Of a DNA stretch of 64,000 nt, positions 34,008-42,627 are shown piece after piece. The position numbers and the translations under genes were made by a program. Within the stretch, counting starts at the first letter, position 1, and the number at the start of each line of letters is the position of its first letter. Under the pieces are notes generated by a model. That model was not told the DNA's origin and did not search any database. It saw nothing but the letters and a program-made list of their open reading frames with translations. Source of the stretch: Mesorhizobium sp. CA14 (lineage in GTDB: Bacteria > Pseudomonadota > Alphaproteobacteria > Rhizobiales > Rhizobiaceae); contig NZ_JAIUHR010000007.1 of the NCBI RefSeq assembly GCF_020165195.1, positions 1-64,000 of the forward strand, read 5' to 3'.

Positions 34008-35480
34008 TTACTTGTCGGTGACGATCTTGACCTTGTCGCCCGCCGATACGCTGGCGCCCGGCGACATGGCGTTGAGCACCCGGAACAGATCGAGCTTGCG
34101 GTCGACGCCGACCATCTGGGCGGCGAGCGAGCCCATGGTCTGGCCGGCCTGGACGGTGACGACGCGGATATGCAGCGGCTTCAGCGCTGCCTTCTCGGCC
34201 GGGCTCAGCACGCGGAAGGAGCCGCTGACCGAGCGCGCCACCGGGTCCAGCGAAGTGCTGGCTGAGGGCGCGGCCGTCAGCAGCCTGTAGACCTGCCCGC
34301 CGGCGCGGATCACCGCGATGTCGAACTGCCAGCCTTGCGCGCTGGCATGCGCCGTCGCTGCATCGTTGCCGTTGATCGTCTCCTGGCGCACGCTGGCGTC
34401 TTCCAGCCCTGCCACCCAGCCGCTGCGGATGTAATCGGTGAGCGAGACCGACTTGTCGATCGCCACGCCGTCGAAGCGGATGGCGATGTCGCCCGGCCCG
34501 GTCGCGGTCACCGCTGCTGCTGAATTGTCGATGACGAACCCGTCCGGCACGGTGAAGGAGACGCCGAGATTGGGATGCATGAAGGTCTGGCCGCGCACAT
34601 AGCCTTCTTCCGGCGTGTCGCCGTAGAGCAGGCCGTCTATGCCGGCCAGAAATGCGTCGCGGTCGCGCGTGCCGACGCCGGGCGGGCCGAAATTGCGCGC
34701 GAGGCGCTGCGCCAGCTCGATACGCTGCGGCGTGTTCGGGTGCGTCGCCAGGAAGTCGAGGCTGGCGTCGGTGGCGCCGCTCACCGAGCGGAAATCCGTA
34801 TAGGCAGACATCGATTGCAGGAAGCGGCCGGCGGCATAGGGATCATAGCCCGCCTCGCCGATCGACTTGATGCCGATGGCGTCGGCCTGCAGTTCCTGGT
34901 TGCGCGAGAATTGCGCGAGCCTGAGCTTGCCGCGGATGAGCGCCGCCTTGGCGGTCGGGCTGTCGCCGAGCACATCGGAAACCACCTTGGTCGCCAGGCC
35001 TTCCTCGGCCTCGAGCTGCTGCCGCTGCAGCCCGTGATTGGCGGTGACGTGGCCCATCTCATGCGCGATGACGGCGGCAAGCTCGGAGGAATCGTTGGCC
35101 AGCGCCAGCAGCCCGCGCGTCACATAGAGATAGCCGCCCGGCAGCGCGAACGCGTTGACGTTGGGCGAGTTGAGGATTGTGATACGATAGGTCTGGGTCG
35201 GATTGGCCGACACCACCGTCAGATTGCCGACGACCTTGGCCACCATGCGTTCCAGCTTGGGGTCGGAATATTCGCCGCCATAGGTCGCCAGGATGCGCGG
35301 ATGCTGCGCCTTCGCCATTTCGGCGAGCTTGGCGTTGGCGACGACATTGTCGACGGTGATCGGCTTGTCGGAAGGCTGGAAGCCGCTCTCCTGCACGTCC
35401 GGCGGTGTGAACATCTGGCAGCTCGCCAGCAAGGCAACGCTCGCCAGCGCGAAAAATCGTGCCCGCGGCTTCATCCACAC
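34008..35480 (-). CDS. M48-family metalloprotease lipoprotein
   Basis: A 490-residue zinc protease anchored in the cell envelope. The signal ends in a lipobox (VALLASC, Cys21). The catalytic HEMGH (140-144) and the third-ligand region NQELQADAIGIKS are complete. The C-terminal part has about 250 further residues, ending in a LysM-like segment (VVTVQAGQTMGSLAAQMVG, then VSAGDKVKIV). The group resembles BepA/LoiP-like proteases involved in outer-membrane quality control. Another ATG two codons down is equally possible as the start. It is transcribed alone, with 147 bp separating it from the thiQ stop. Confidence 0.92.
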   Translation of the reverse strand: MWMKPRARFFALASVALLASCQMFTPPDVQESGFQPSDKPITVDNVVANAKLAEMAKAQHPRILATYGGEYSDPKLERMVAKVVGNLTVVSANPTQTYRITILNSPNVNAFALPGGYLYVTRGLLALANDSSELAAVIAHEMGHVTANHGLQRQQLEAEEGLATKVVSDVLGDSPTAKAALIRGKLRLAQFSRNQELQADAIGIKSIGEAGYDPYAAGRFLQSMSAYTDFRSVSGATDASLDFLATHPNTPQRIELAQRLARNFGPPGVGTRDRDAFLAGIDGLLYGDTPEEGYVRGQTFMHPNLGVSFTVPDGFVIDNSAAAVTATGPGDIAIRFDGVAIDKSVSLTDYIRSGWVAGLEDASVRQETINGNDAATAHASAQGWQFDIAVIRAGGQVYRLLTAAPSASTSLDPVARSVSGSFRVLSPAEKAALKPLHIRVVTVQAGQTMGSLAAQMVGVDRKLDLFRVLNAMSPGASVSAGDKVKIVTDK

Positions 35481-35627
35481 CTTCTTAGCGCCGCTCGACA
35501 GGTCGGCTTCCTTTCCAAATCTTTCGGCAAATCACGGCCCATCCGGACCAGCATGGCCGGACCTAGCCATACTCCCCCGGACAAGGCAAGGAAACGCCGG
35601 ATCGCCCATTGCCGGTTTGGCCATAAA

Positions 35628-36416
35628 TTATGTCCGCTTCCGGGCAATATGTTGTGATCCGGCAACGGTGCCGCCTCGATCGCCGATATAGCGCCTGAAC
35701 GCATCCGGTCCAGACCGATCGAAGAAATCGTCGGCCGGCCCGGTCGCCGCGATCATGCCTTCATCGAGAAATGCCACATCCTGGCCGATGCGGCGCGCAT
35801 CTTCCGGCTGATGCGTGACGAACAGGACCGTCATTTTGCGCTCGGCGTGGATGCCGGCGACAAGGTCGAGCATGTCCTCGCGCAGCGCCGGGCCGAGCGA
35901 TGCGAAAGGCTCGTCGAGCAGCAAAACCGGCCGGTCGCGCAGCAGCACCCTCGCCAGCGCCACGCGCTGCCGCTCGCCGCCGGAAAGCTCGCGCGGCAGC
36001 CGCTTTTCCTTGCCAGCTAGGCCAACCCGCGCCAGCGCCTCGGCGACGGCAATGCGATCGGCGTCGCCGAGTTTCAGCGATGGCGAGCGGCCGAGCCCGA
36101 CATTGGCTTCGACGGAAAGATGCGCGAACAAATTGTTTTCCTGGAACACCATCGACACCGGTCGCGCCGAAGGCGGCGTATCGCCGATGTCAATGCCGCC
36201 GATCAGCACCTTGCCGGTGTCGGGCGTTTCGAAGCCCGCTATCAAATTGAGCAATGTCGACTTGCCGGAACCGCTCGGCCCCATGATGGCGGTGATCCTG
36301 CCGGCCGCGAATTCGGCATTGAAGCGAAAAGAAGACTCGCCATAGCTGAACGAGACGCCATCCAGCGTGACAGTGAGGCGCTTTTGCGCGGCGGTGCCCT
36401 TAATGGTCGTCGTCAT
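35628..36416 (-). CDS. thiQ: thiamine ABC transporter, ATP-binding protein
   Basis: A 262-residue ATPase for thiamine/TPP uptake. Walker [10 protein letters not shown] (46-54), [20 protein letters not shown], Walker [14 protein letters not shown] and a late His loop are visible. ThiQ is supported by operon order thiB-thiP-thiQ behind a TPP riboswitch. The open frame extends to 36704, but the ATG at 36416 overlaps the thiP stop by four bases (ATGA), fixing the start. Confidence 0.93.
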   Translation of the reverse strand: MTTTIKGTAAQKRLTVTLDGVSFSYGESSFRFNAEFAAGRITAIMGPSGSGKSTLLNLIAGFETPDTGKVLIGGIDIGDTPPSARPVSMVFQENNLFAHLSVEANVGLGRSPSLKLGDADRIAVAEALARVGLAGKEKRLPRELSGGERQRVALARVLLRDRPVLLLDEPFASLGPALREDMLDLVAGIHAERKMTVLFVTHQPEDARRIGQDVAFLDEGMIAATGPADDFFDRSGPDAFRRYIGDRGGTVAGSQHIARKRT

Positions 36417-38038
36417 CGCTTTCCTTCCCGCCCCAGCCGGTCGGCGGCCACCACCAGCATCAGGCAGACAAGGCCAAGCAGCAAGGCAAGTCCCGCGGCG
36501 TCGGCTGTCCGGTAGCTGCCCATGCGCGCCAAAAGCAGATAGGGCAAGGTCTGCACCGAATCGCTGCCGAAGAGCGCGATCACGCCGAGATCGCCGAGCG
36601 ACAGCGCCATGGCGAAGGCGAAGCCGGTGGCCAAGGGCCGCCTCAGCGACGGCCAGTCGATCAGGCTGAGCCGGTTCCAGCCGGATATGCCGAGCGCCAG
36701 GCAAAGCCGCTCATGGCGTTCGCTCGCCGCGTCATAGGCCGGGCGAATGGCGCGGATGGCGAACGGCATCGCCATCACCGCGTTGACGGCGACGACCATG
36801 ACCGGCGCGACGGCGAAGACATCGGTGACATGGCGCAGCGCCAGGAACCAGCCGGCGCCAAGCACGATCGGCGGCACGACGAGCACGAAGCCGGCGCCGG
36901 TGTCGGCGGCATGTTCGAGCAGCGACATGGTGTTCCCCGAGCGGCGGCGCAGGGCCAGCGCGCGCCGCGCCTCAATCAACGCCAGCGACAGCGTCACGCT
37001 GAGCAGCGCCGCAAGCAAGGCAAGGCCCGCGCTGGTGAGCGTCGCGCGGCGCACCGCTTCCTCGCCCGCCAGCCTGCCGAGATCGGCCTCGAGGCCTGAA
37101 AGCAGCGTCGCCGCCATCGGTCCGGCGACGAACAGCAGGGCAAGCGTGATGAGGCCGGCATTCAGCACGGTTTCGAGCCGGCCCGCTGAAAGGTAGCGGC
37201 GCGGCGCGACCGGCAGATTGGCGTCGCCGACCGTGTTGGCGCCGAGCCGCGTGAGAGCGACGACCACGATGAAGGTCAGCGCGATCTGCAGCAGCGTCAG
37301 CACCACGGCGCGCGCCGGATCGAAATCGAAGCGCAGCGCCTGGTAGATGGCGACCTCCAGCGTCGTCGCGGCCGGACCGCCGCCCAGCGTCAGCACGATG
37401 GTGAAGGAGGTGATGCAGAGCATGAAGACCAGCCCGGCAATCCCCGGCAGGGCCGCGCGCAGCACTGGCCATTCGATCAGCCGGAAGGCCGGCCGGGCGC
37501 CCATGCCGAGCTGGCTCGCCAGCCGCCACTGGTCGGCGGGAACGGTGCCGAGCGCCTCGAGGAACAGGCGCGTCGCCAGGGGCAGGTTGAAGAAGACATG
37601 CGCGACCAGGATGCCGGAGAGGCCGTAGATTCCCGGCCACTCTGCGCCGCCAAGCCTGGCGAAAGCGCCGGCAAAATATCCGGCGCGACCGTAAAGCGCC
37701 AAGACGCCGAGCGTGGCGACGATGGCCGGCAATGCCAGCGGCACGGTGAACAATTGCAGGATCAGGCCGCGACCTGGAAAGGCCGGATGCCTCGACAAAG
37801 CGCGCGCCACGAGCAGCGCCGGCGCAACCGACAGCAGCGTCGACAGAGCCGCCTGCCACAGGGTGAAGCGGGCGACGCGCAGGAGGTAGCCGTCGAAGGC
37901 AGCGGCAGCGCCGGAGAGATCTTGCGCGCCTTCGACGGCAAGGCCAGCGAAGGCGCCGCCGATGAGCAGCGCGATTGCCGCGAGCGCGATGGCACCGGCG
38001 GTGACGCGGGAGTCACGTGCGGAGTGCACGCTGCACAT
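36413..38038 (-). CDS. thiP: thiamine ABC transporter, permease
   Basis: A 541-residue permease with two fused halves of about six membrane segments each, the ThiP/SfuB-like arrangement. Two binding-protein-dependent transport loops are visible, e.g. [20 protein letters not shown] in the first half and [18 protein letters not shown] in the second. It starts 226 bp after thiB, an interval that holds a palindromic repeat, and overlaps thiQ by four bases. Confidence 0.93.
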   Translation of the reverse strand: MCSVHSARDSRVTAGAIALAAIALLIGGAFAGLAVEGAQDLSGAAAAFDGYLLRVARFTLWQAALSTLLSVAPALLVARALSRHPAFPGRGLILQLFTVPLALPAIVATLGVLALYGRAGYFAGAFARLGGAEWPGIYGLSGILVAHVFFNLPLATRLFLEALGTVPADQWRLASQLGMGARPAFRLIEWPVLRAALPGIAGLVFMLCITSFTIVLTLGGGPAATTLEVAIYQALRFDFDPARAVVLTLLQIALTFIVVVALTRLGANTVGDANLPVAPRRYLSAGRLETVLNAGLITLALLFVAGPMAATLLSGLEADLGRLAGEEAVRRATLTSAGLALLAALLSVTLSLALIEARRALALRRRSGNTMSLLEHAADTGAGFVLVVPPIVLGAGWFLALRHVTDVFAVAPVMVVAVNAVMAMPFAIRAIRPAYDAASERHERLCLALGISGWNRLSLIDWPSLRRPLATGFAFAMALSLGDLGVIALFGSDSVQTLPYLLLARMGSYRTADAAGLALLLGLVCLMLVVAADRLGREGKR

Positions 38039-38072
38039 ACGGGGTTCGAGTTAACGCATGCCGCGTTCCTTC

Positions 38073-38229
38073 GCGCCCCCCTTTGTCCTGCCGGACATCT
38101 CCCCCTCTAGGGGGGAGATTGGCAGCTTTGACACCCCGCTCTTTCCTATGTCGGCGGTTAGCGAAATCGCCGATGAAAGCTAATCTCCCCCCTAGAGGGG
38201 GAGATGTCCGGCAGGACAAAGGGGGGCGC
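38073..38229. repeat. palindromic intergenic repeat (RIME-like), copy 2, inside the thi operon
   Basis: Nearly the entire thiB-thiP gap is a palindrome. GCGCCCCCCTTTGTCCTGCC and GGCAGGACAAAGGGGGGCGC are perfect reverse complements. Each half also has a hairpin of the TCCCCCTCTAGGGGGGA type. The same family occurs at 4604-4763. In the transcript it would fold into a very stable hairpin downstream of thiB. Confidence 0.85.
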
Positions 38230-38264
38230 CGTAGAGCGATCATCCTTCGATCAATTGTCCAAAG

Positions 38265-39275
38265 TTACTTGCTCATCACCGCCAGCCACTCATCCACCCA
38301 CGCCTTGCGATTGGCTGCCACCTCCTCGGGGCTGAACAGCAAGGTCTTGGTCGGCTTGACCAGCTTGTCGAAGGCCGGGTTGAGCGGCTTGTCGGTCTTG
38401 CCGGCCGGGAACATCCAGTTGGTTTCCGGAATGACATCCTGGAATTTCGGTCCGGTCATGAAAGCGATGAATTTCTGCGCCAGCGGGTTCTTCGCGCCGG
38501 CCGTCGTGATGCCGGCGACCTCGATCTGCAGGTATTCGCCTTCCTCGAAAGAGGCCGCCTGGTAGCGCTCCGTGTTCTCGGCCACCATGTGGTAGGCCGG
38601 CGAGGTGGTGTAGGAGAGCACCATCGGCGCCTCGCCCTTGGTGAACAGGCCATAGGCTTCGCTCCAGCCCGGCGTCACCGTCAAGACCTTCGGCTTGAGC
38701 TTGGCCCAGGCTTCCGGCGCCTTGTCGCCATAGACCGACTTCACCCACAAGAGCAGACCGAGTCCCGGGGTCGAGGTGCGCGGATCCTGGATGACGATCT
38801 TGTCCGTGCCGTTACCTTCGACCAGTTCCTTCAGGCTCTTCGGCGGGTTCTTCAGCTTCTGCGTGTCATAGACGACGGCGAAATAACCATAGTCGAAAGG
38901 CACGAAAGTGTCGTCCTTCCAGCCGCCGGGCACGTCGATGCCGGACACTTCGCTATGCGGCGCGAACAGGCCGCTCGCCTTGGCGTCGGCGGTGAGATTG
39001 GTGTCGAGGCCGAGCACGATATCGGCCTTGGTGCCGGCGCCTTCGAGCTTGACGCGGTTGAGGAGCGCCACGCCGTCTGCCACCGAGACGAATTCGAGAT
39101 CGCAGCCGCATTCGGCCTCGAATTCCTTCTTCACCGCCGGGCCGGGACCCCAATCGGCGGTGAAGCTTTCATAAGTATAGACGGTGAGCTTGTCCTTTGC
39201 CTCGGCAGGCGCGACGCCCGTCAGAAGCGAAACAAGGCCGGTTGCGAGAACAAGCTGGGACAATAGCGAGCGCAT
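38265..39275 (-). CDS. thiB: thiamine ABC transporter, substrate-binding protein
   Basis: A 336-residue periplasmic binding protein for thiamine and its phosphates. A signal peptide is cleaved near [44 protein letters not shown] and [18 protein letters not shown] are characteristic of ThiB. The ATG at 39275 follows AAGGAGG; the longer open frame upstream runs through the riboswitch and is not coding. It is the first gene of thiBPQ, 56 bp from the riboswitch. Confidence 0.95.
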   Translation of the reverse strand: MRSLLSQLVLATGLVSLLTGVAPAEAKDKLTVYTYESFTADWGPGPAVKKEFEAECGCDLEFVSVADGVALLNRVKLEGAGTKADIVLGLDTNLTADAKASGLFAPHSEVSGIDVPGGWKDDTFVPFDYGYFAVVYDTQKLKNPPKSLKELVEGNGTDKIVIQDPRTSTPGLGLLLWVKSVYGDKAPEAWAKLKPKVLTVTPGWSEAYGLFTKGEAPMVLSYTTSPAYHMVAENTERYQAASFEEGEYLQIEVAGITTAGAKNPLAQKFIAFMTGPKFQDVIPETNWMFPAGKTDKPLNPAFDKLVKPTKTLLFSPEEVAANRKAWVDEWLAVMSK

Positions 39276-39331
39276 CGGCGCCTCCTTCGTTCGTGTGACA
39301 AGGAATTGAGGCGCCGGATGGTCCGAAACGT

Positions 39332-39417
39332 CTAATCCCTCCGCCGGTACAAACCGGATCAGGTTCAGCGGGTTGGCTTGATTGCCTCTCAGCCGGATCA
39401 CGTCCGGCACCCCGTTA
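39332..39417 (-). promoter_or_regulatory. TPP riboswitch (THI element)
   Basis: Read on the minus strand: CTAACGGGGTGCC, then GGCTGAGAGG, then ACCCGCTGAACCTGATCCGG, then GTACCGGCGGAGGGATTAG. CTGAGAG and ACCCGCTGAACCTGATC are the near-invariant THI-box blocks and CTAA/TTAG close P1. It lies 56 bp upstream of thiB and should lower thiBPQ expression when thiamine pyrophosphate is plentiful, probably by hiding the AAGGAGG site, since no clear terminator follows (inference). Confidence 0.95.
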
Positions 39418-39559
39418 GAGCGTTTCGACAGATAGGCCCGGCCGAAGCGGCGCGCAAGCGGAAGTTTGCCGGGCAGCGAATGTTCGCCGGCAGGGCTCGC
39501 AACCGAAGCGCGCTGCATCCGGCTTCCGTTTCACCCGACAGGCTGGTAAGGGCGACGCC

Positions 39560-40204
39560 ATGGGCACATTCACCATCCTGCTTGGCGGCGAGCTTATCCG
39601 CACGCCCCGGCTCGAACGTCAGATCGAAGGCTCGCGCGTCATCGCCGCCGATGCCGGCATCGGCCATGCCCGCATGCTTGGCCTGATGCCGGAGCTTTGG
39701 GTCGGCGATTTCGATTCCGTGCCGGCGAACCTGCCGGATGATCTCGCCGCGGTGCCGCGAAAAGTCTTTCCGGCCGAGAAGGACATGACCGATGGCGAGC
39801 TCGCCATAGCGGAAGCGCTTAAGCGCGGCGCCACCAGCCTCGTTCTGGCCGGCGCCTTCGGCGGCAAGCGCGCCGACCATGCTTTCCTGCATCTGGCGCT
39901 GGCCGTGCGGCTGGCCGAGGCAGGCACGACGGTGCTGCTGACCAGCGGCGCGCAGGAAGGTGTTCCCGTTTTGCCGGGCAGCGCCGCCTTCGACTATGCG
40001 GACGGCACCTTGTTTTCGGTCCTCGGCTTCTCGGAGCTCGCCGGATTGACGGTCACCGGCGCCAAATGGCCGCTCGACCGCGTCGAGGTGGCGTTCGGCT
40101 CCTCGCTCACTATATCAAACGAGGTCAAAGGGCAGCTTGGCATCGCGCTGGAGCGCGGCCGGGCGCTGCTTCTGGCCCACCCCTATCCTCTTCCAGAAAG
40201 CTGA
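39560..40204 (+). CDS. thiN: thiamine diphosphokinase
   Basis: A 214-residue thiamine pyrophosphokinase that transfers pyrophosphate from ATP to thiamine. Motifs GGELI, VIAADAGIGHARMLGLMPEL, WVGDFDSVP and EKDMTDGELAIAEAL are those of the family, and GAFGGKRADHAFLHLALA completes the substrate site. It faces away from thiB across the riboswitch region, so uptake and activation of thiamine are encoded side by side. The stop is one base from the Uup start, so those two genes are cotranscribed. Confidence 0.93.
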   Translation: MGTFTILLGGELIRTPRLERQIEGSRVIAADAGIGHARMLGLMPELWVGDFDSVPANLPDDLAAVPRKVFPAEKDMTDGELAIAEALKRGATSLVLAGAFGGKRADHAFLHLALAVRLAEAGTTVLLTSGAQEGVPVLPGSAAFDYADGTLFSVLGFSELAGLTVTGAKWPLDRVEVAFGSSLTISNEVKGQLGIALERGRALLLAHPYPLPES

Positions 40205-40205
40205 T

Positions 40206-42020
40206 ATGGCGCCGCCACTCCTCAATCTCGACGGCATTAAACTGACCTTCGGCGGGACGCCGCTGCTCGATGGCGCGGCGCTCAGCGCATCCGCCGGCGA
40301 GAAGATCGCGCTGGTCGGACGCAACGGCTCAGGCAAGTCGACCCTGCTCAAGATCGCCGCCGGCATGATCGAGCCGCAGAACGGCGAAGTGTTCAGGCAG
40401 CCCTCGGCGACGGTCCGCTATCTGCCGCAGCTGCCCGACATGGATGGCTTCGCCACCGTGCGCGCCTACGTCGAGGCCGGCCTCGGCCCGGCCGACGACC
40501 CGCATCGCGCCACCTATCTGATGGAGCATCTCGGCCTGACCGGCGAGGAACGGCCGAGCGACCTTTCCGGCGGCGAGGCGCGTCGTGCTGCCCTTGCGCG
40601 TGTCATGGCGCCGGAGCCCGATATCCTTTTGCTCGACGAGCCCACCAACCATCTCGACCTTTCGGTGATTGAATGGCTGGAAGAAGAGCTTGCCCGCACC
40701 TCTTCCGCCGTCATCCTTGTTTCGCACGACCGCCGCTTTCTCGAGCGCGTCTCGCGCGCCACCGTCTGGCTCGATCGCGGCCAGACACGGCGGCTGGACA
40801 AGGGCTTTGCCCATTTCGAGGAATGGCGCGACCAGGTGCTGGAGGAGGAAGAGCGCGAGCAGCACAAGCTCGGCCGCCAGATCGTGCGCGAGGAGCACTG
40901 GCTGCGCTACGGCGTGACCGCCAGGCGCAAGCGCAATATGCGCCGCCTGGGCGAATTGCAGACCATGCGCCAGCGCTTTCGCAGCCATCGCGGCGCCGAG
41001 GGCACCGCCACCATGGTAGCGAGCGACGCCGCCGAATCCGGCAAGCTCGTGATCGAGGCCAAGGCCATCGACAAGAGCTTCGGCGACCTCACCGTGGTCA
41101 AGGATTTCTCGACCCGCATCCAGCGCGGCGACCGCGTCGGCCTGGTTGGCCCGAACGGCGCCGGCAAGACGACGCTTTTGAAGATGCTGACCGGCGAGTT
41201 GGCGCCGGACGCGGGTACGGTTCGGCTTGGCGTCAATTTAGAGATCGCAACGCTCGACCAGAAACGCGAAGCGGTAGATCCGCAGGAAACGCTGGCGCAT
41301 TACCTGACCGACGGGCGCGGCGAGAACCTGCTCGTCAATGGCGAGCAGCGTCACGTCGTCTCCTACATGAAGGATTTCCTGTTCAAGCCGGAGCAGGCGC
41401 GCACGCCGGTGCGCGAGCTTTCGGGCGGCGAGCGCGCGCGGCTTCTGCTGGCGCGCGTGCTGGCGCGGCCGGCGAATCTTCTGGTGCTCGACGAGCCGAC
41501 CAACGACCTCGACATGGAGACGCTGGAGCTGCTGCAGGAACTGGTCGCGGGCTTTGCCGGAACGGTGATCCTGGTCAGCCACGACCGCGACTTCCTCGAC
41601 CGTACCGTCACCAGCGTGATCGCGCCGGAGGGCAACGGCCGCTGGATCGAATATGCCGGCGGCTATTCCGACATGCTGGCGCAGCGCGGCGGCTCCAGGC
41701 TGGAAGACCGCAAGGCAAGGTCGAAGGCCGAGACCGCCGAGGCTTCGCCGAAAGCCGAACAACCAGCGTCCAAGAGCCCTGCGAAAAAGCTCTCCTTCAA
41801 GCAGAAATTCGCGTTGGATTCCCTGCCGAAGAAGATCGAGGCGGTGACGGCCTCGATCTCGCGACTGGAGAACAACATCGCCGACCCCTCCTTCTACGAG
41901 CGCGATCCCGTCTCGTTCCAGAAGACCATCGCCGCGCTCGACAAGGAGCGCACGACGCTTGCCGCGCTCGAGGAAGAGTGGCTGGAGCTGGAGATGCTGC
42001 GGGAAGAGATGGAAGGGTAG
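40206..42020 (+). CDS. uup: ABC-F family ATPase (Uup-like)
   Basis: A 604-residue soluble protein with two ABC domains, acting on the ribosome or on DNA-transposition/repair intermediates rather than in transport. First domain: GRNGSGKST, LSGGEARRAAL, ILLLDEPTNHLDL. Second: GPNGAGKTTLLKML, LSGGERARLLL, LLVLDEPTNDLDM. The linker between them is basic (RRKRNMRRLGELQTMRQRF). A C-terminal coiled coil (KLSFKQKFALDSLPKKIEAV...) identifies Uup. The start is ATG 40206, one base after the thiN stop. Codon use is like the neighbours. Confidence 0.92.
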   Translation: MAPPLLNLDGIKLTFGGTPLLDGAALSASAGEKIALVGRNGSGKSTLLKIAAGMIEPQNGEVFRQPSATVRYLPQLPDMDGFATVRAYVEAGLGPADDPHRATYLMEHLGLTGEERPSDLSGGEARRAALARVMAPEPDILLLDEPTNHLDLSVIEWLEEELARTSSAVILVSHDRRFLERVSRATVWLDRGQTRRLDKGFAHFEEWRDQVLEEEEREQHKLGRQIVREEHWLRYGVTARRKRNMRRLGELQTMRQRFRSHRGAEGTATMVASDAAESGKLVIEAKAIDKSFGDLTVVKDFSTRIQRGDRVGLVGPNGAGKTTLLKMLTGELAPDAGTVRLGVNLEIATLDQKREAVDPQETLAHYLTDGRGENLLVNGEQRHVVSYMKDFLFKPEQARTPVRELSGGERARLLLARVLARPANLLVLDEPTNDLDMETLELLQELVAGFAGTVILVSHDRDFLDRTVTSVIAPEGNGRWIEYAGGYSDMLAQRGGSRLEDRKARSKAETAEASPKAEQPASKSPAKKLSFKQKFALDSLPKKIEAVTASISRLENNIADPSFYERDPVSFQKTIAALDKERTTLAALEEEWLELEMLREEMEG

Positions 42021-42045
42021 TTCCCTCCGTTGCAACAAACCGAGA

Positions 42046-42066
42046 ATGCGCATAAAATATGCGCAT
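42046..42066. promoter_or_regulatory. operator palindrome of the CcdA/CcdB module
   Basis: ATGCGCATA-AAA-TATGCGCAT, a perfect 9-bp inverted repeat with a 3-bp centre, lies 15 bp upstream of the antitoxin ATG. Autorepression through a palindrome at this position is the norm for CcdAB-type modules. Confidence 0.75.
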
Positions 42067-42081
42067 ATCGAGGTGACTCTC

Positions 42082-42324
42082 ATGCGCAAGATAGCAGCGA
42101 ACGCGGTCCGTCAACCGGCCAATCTGTCGATCGATTCTCACCTCATGGCGGAAGCCAAGGGACTCAACGTCAATGTGTCGCGTGCGGCGGAAGCCGGTAT
42201 AGCGGAAGCGGTCGTTGCCGAGAAGACGCGGCTATGGAAGCTTGAAAACCGCGCGACGATGGACGCTTGGAACGACTATATCGATAAGCATGGCATCCCG
42301 CTCGCCGAGCATCGGCAATTCTGA
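42082..42324 (+). CDS. ccdA: CcdA-like type II antitoxin
   Basis: An 80-residue antitoxin. The N-terminal half (ANLSIDSHLMAEAKGLNVNV, then SRAAEAGIAEAV) is the ribbon-helix-helix DNA-binding part; the C-terminal half (RLWKLENRATMDAWNDYIDK, HGIPLAEHRQF) is the CcdA toxin-binding tail with its typical W-x-x-EN motif. It binds and neutralises CcdB and should repress its own promoter. The start at 42082 follows GAGGTG. Its stop overlaps the toxin start by one base (TGATG), the usual coupling. Confidence 0.92.
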   Translation: MRKIAANAVRQPANLSIDSHLMAEAKGLNVNVSRAAEAGIAEAVVAEKTRLWKLENRATMDAWNDYIDKHGIPLAEHRQF

Positions 42325-42623
42325 TGGCGCGTTATGACGTCTTCGCCAGCGGCATCGAAGGCGGATATCTGCTCGACGTTCAATCCGACCTGCTCGACCA
42401 CTTCAAAACTCGCGTGGTCGTTCCGCTTCTGCCACTGACCTCGACTCCTTCGCCGATGCGCAGGCTGCATCCGATCTTCGATATCAACGGCCGGAAGATG
42501 GTAATGGCCACCCACCTGATCGCTACGGTCGCTGCGAGCGAACTCGGCGAAAATCGGACCAATCTTACGAGCCACCACGACGATATCGTCGCGGCGCTCG
42601 ACATGCTCTTTCAAGGTTTTTAA
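42324..42623 (+). CDS. ccdB: CcdB-like type II toxin (gyrase poison)
   Basis: A 99-residue CcdB-family toxin. Known CcdB traps DNA gyrase. Sequence features are YDVFAS at the start (E. coli CcdB starts similarly), GYLLDVQSDLLDH, TRVVVPLLPL, LHPIFDINGRKMVMATHLIA and the C-terminal LDMLFQGF, where E. coli CcdB has its gyrase-contacting WG-I end; here the last residues are GF. Paired with the antitoxin, it overlaps it by one base. The pair ends four bases before the convergent gene's stop. Confidence 0.92.
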   Translation: MARYDVFASGIEGGYLLDVQSDLLDHFKTRVVVPLLPLTSTPSPMRRLHPIFDINGRKMVMATHLIATVAASELGENRTNLTSHHDDIVAALDMLFQGF

Positions 42624-42627
42624 CGCC

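Noticed and set aside
39276..39518. N-terminal extension of the thiB reading frame
   Set aside because: The extension passes through the TPP riboswitch and lacks a signal peptide at its start. The ATG at 39275 with AAGGAGG and a signal sequence is preferred.
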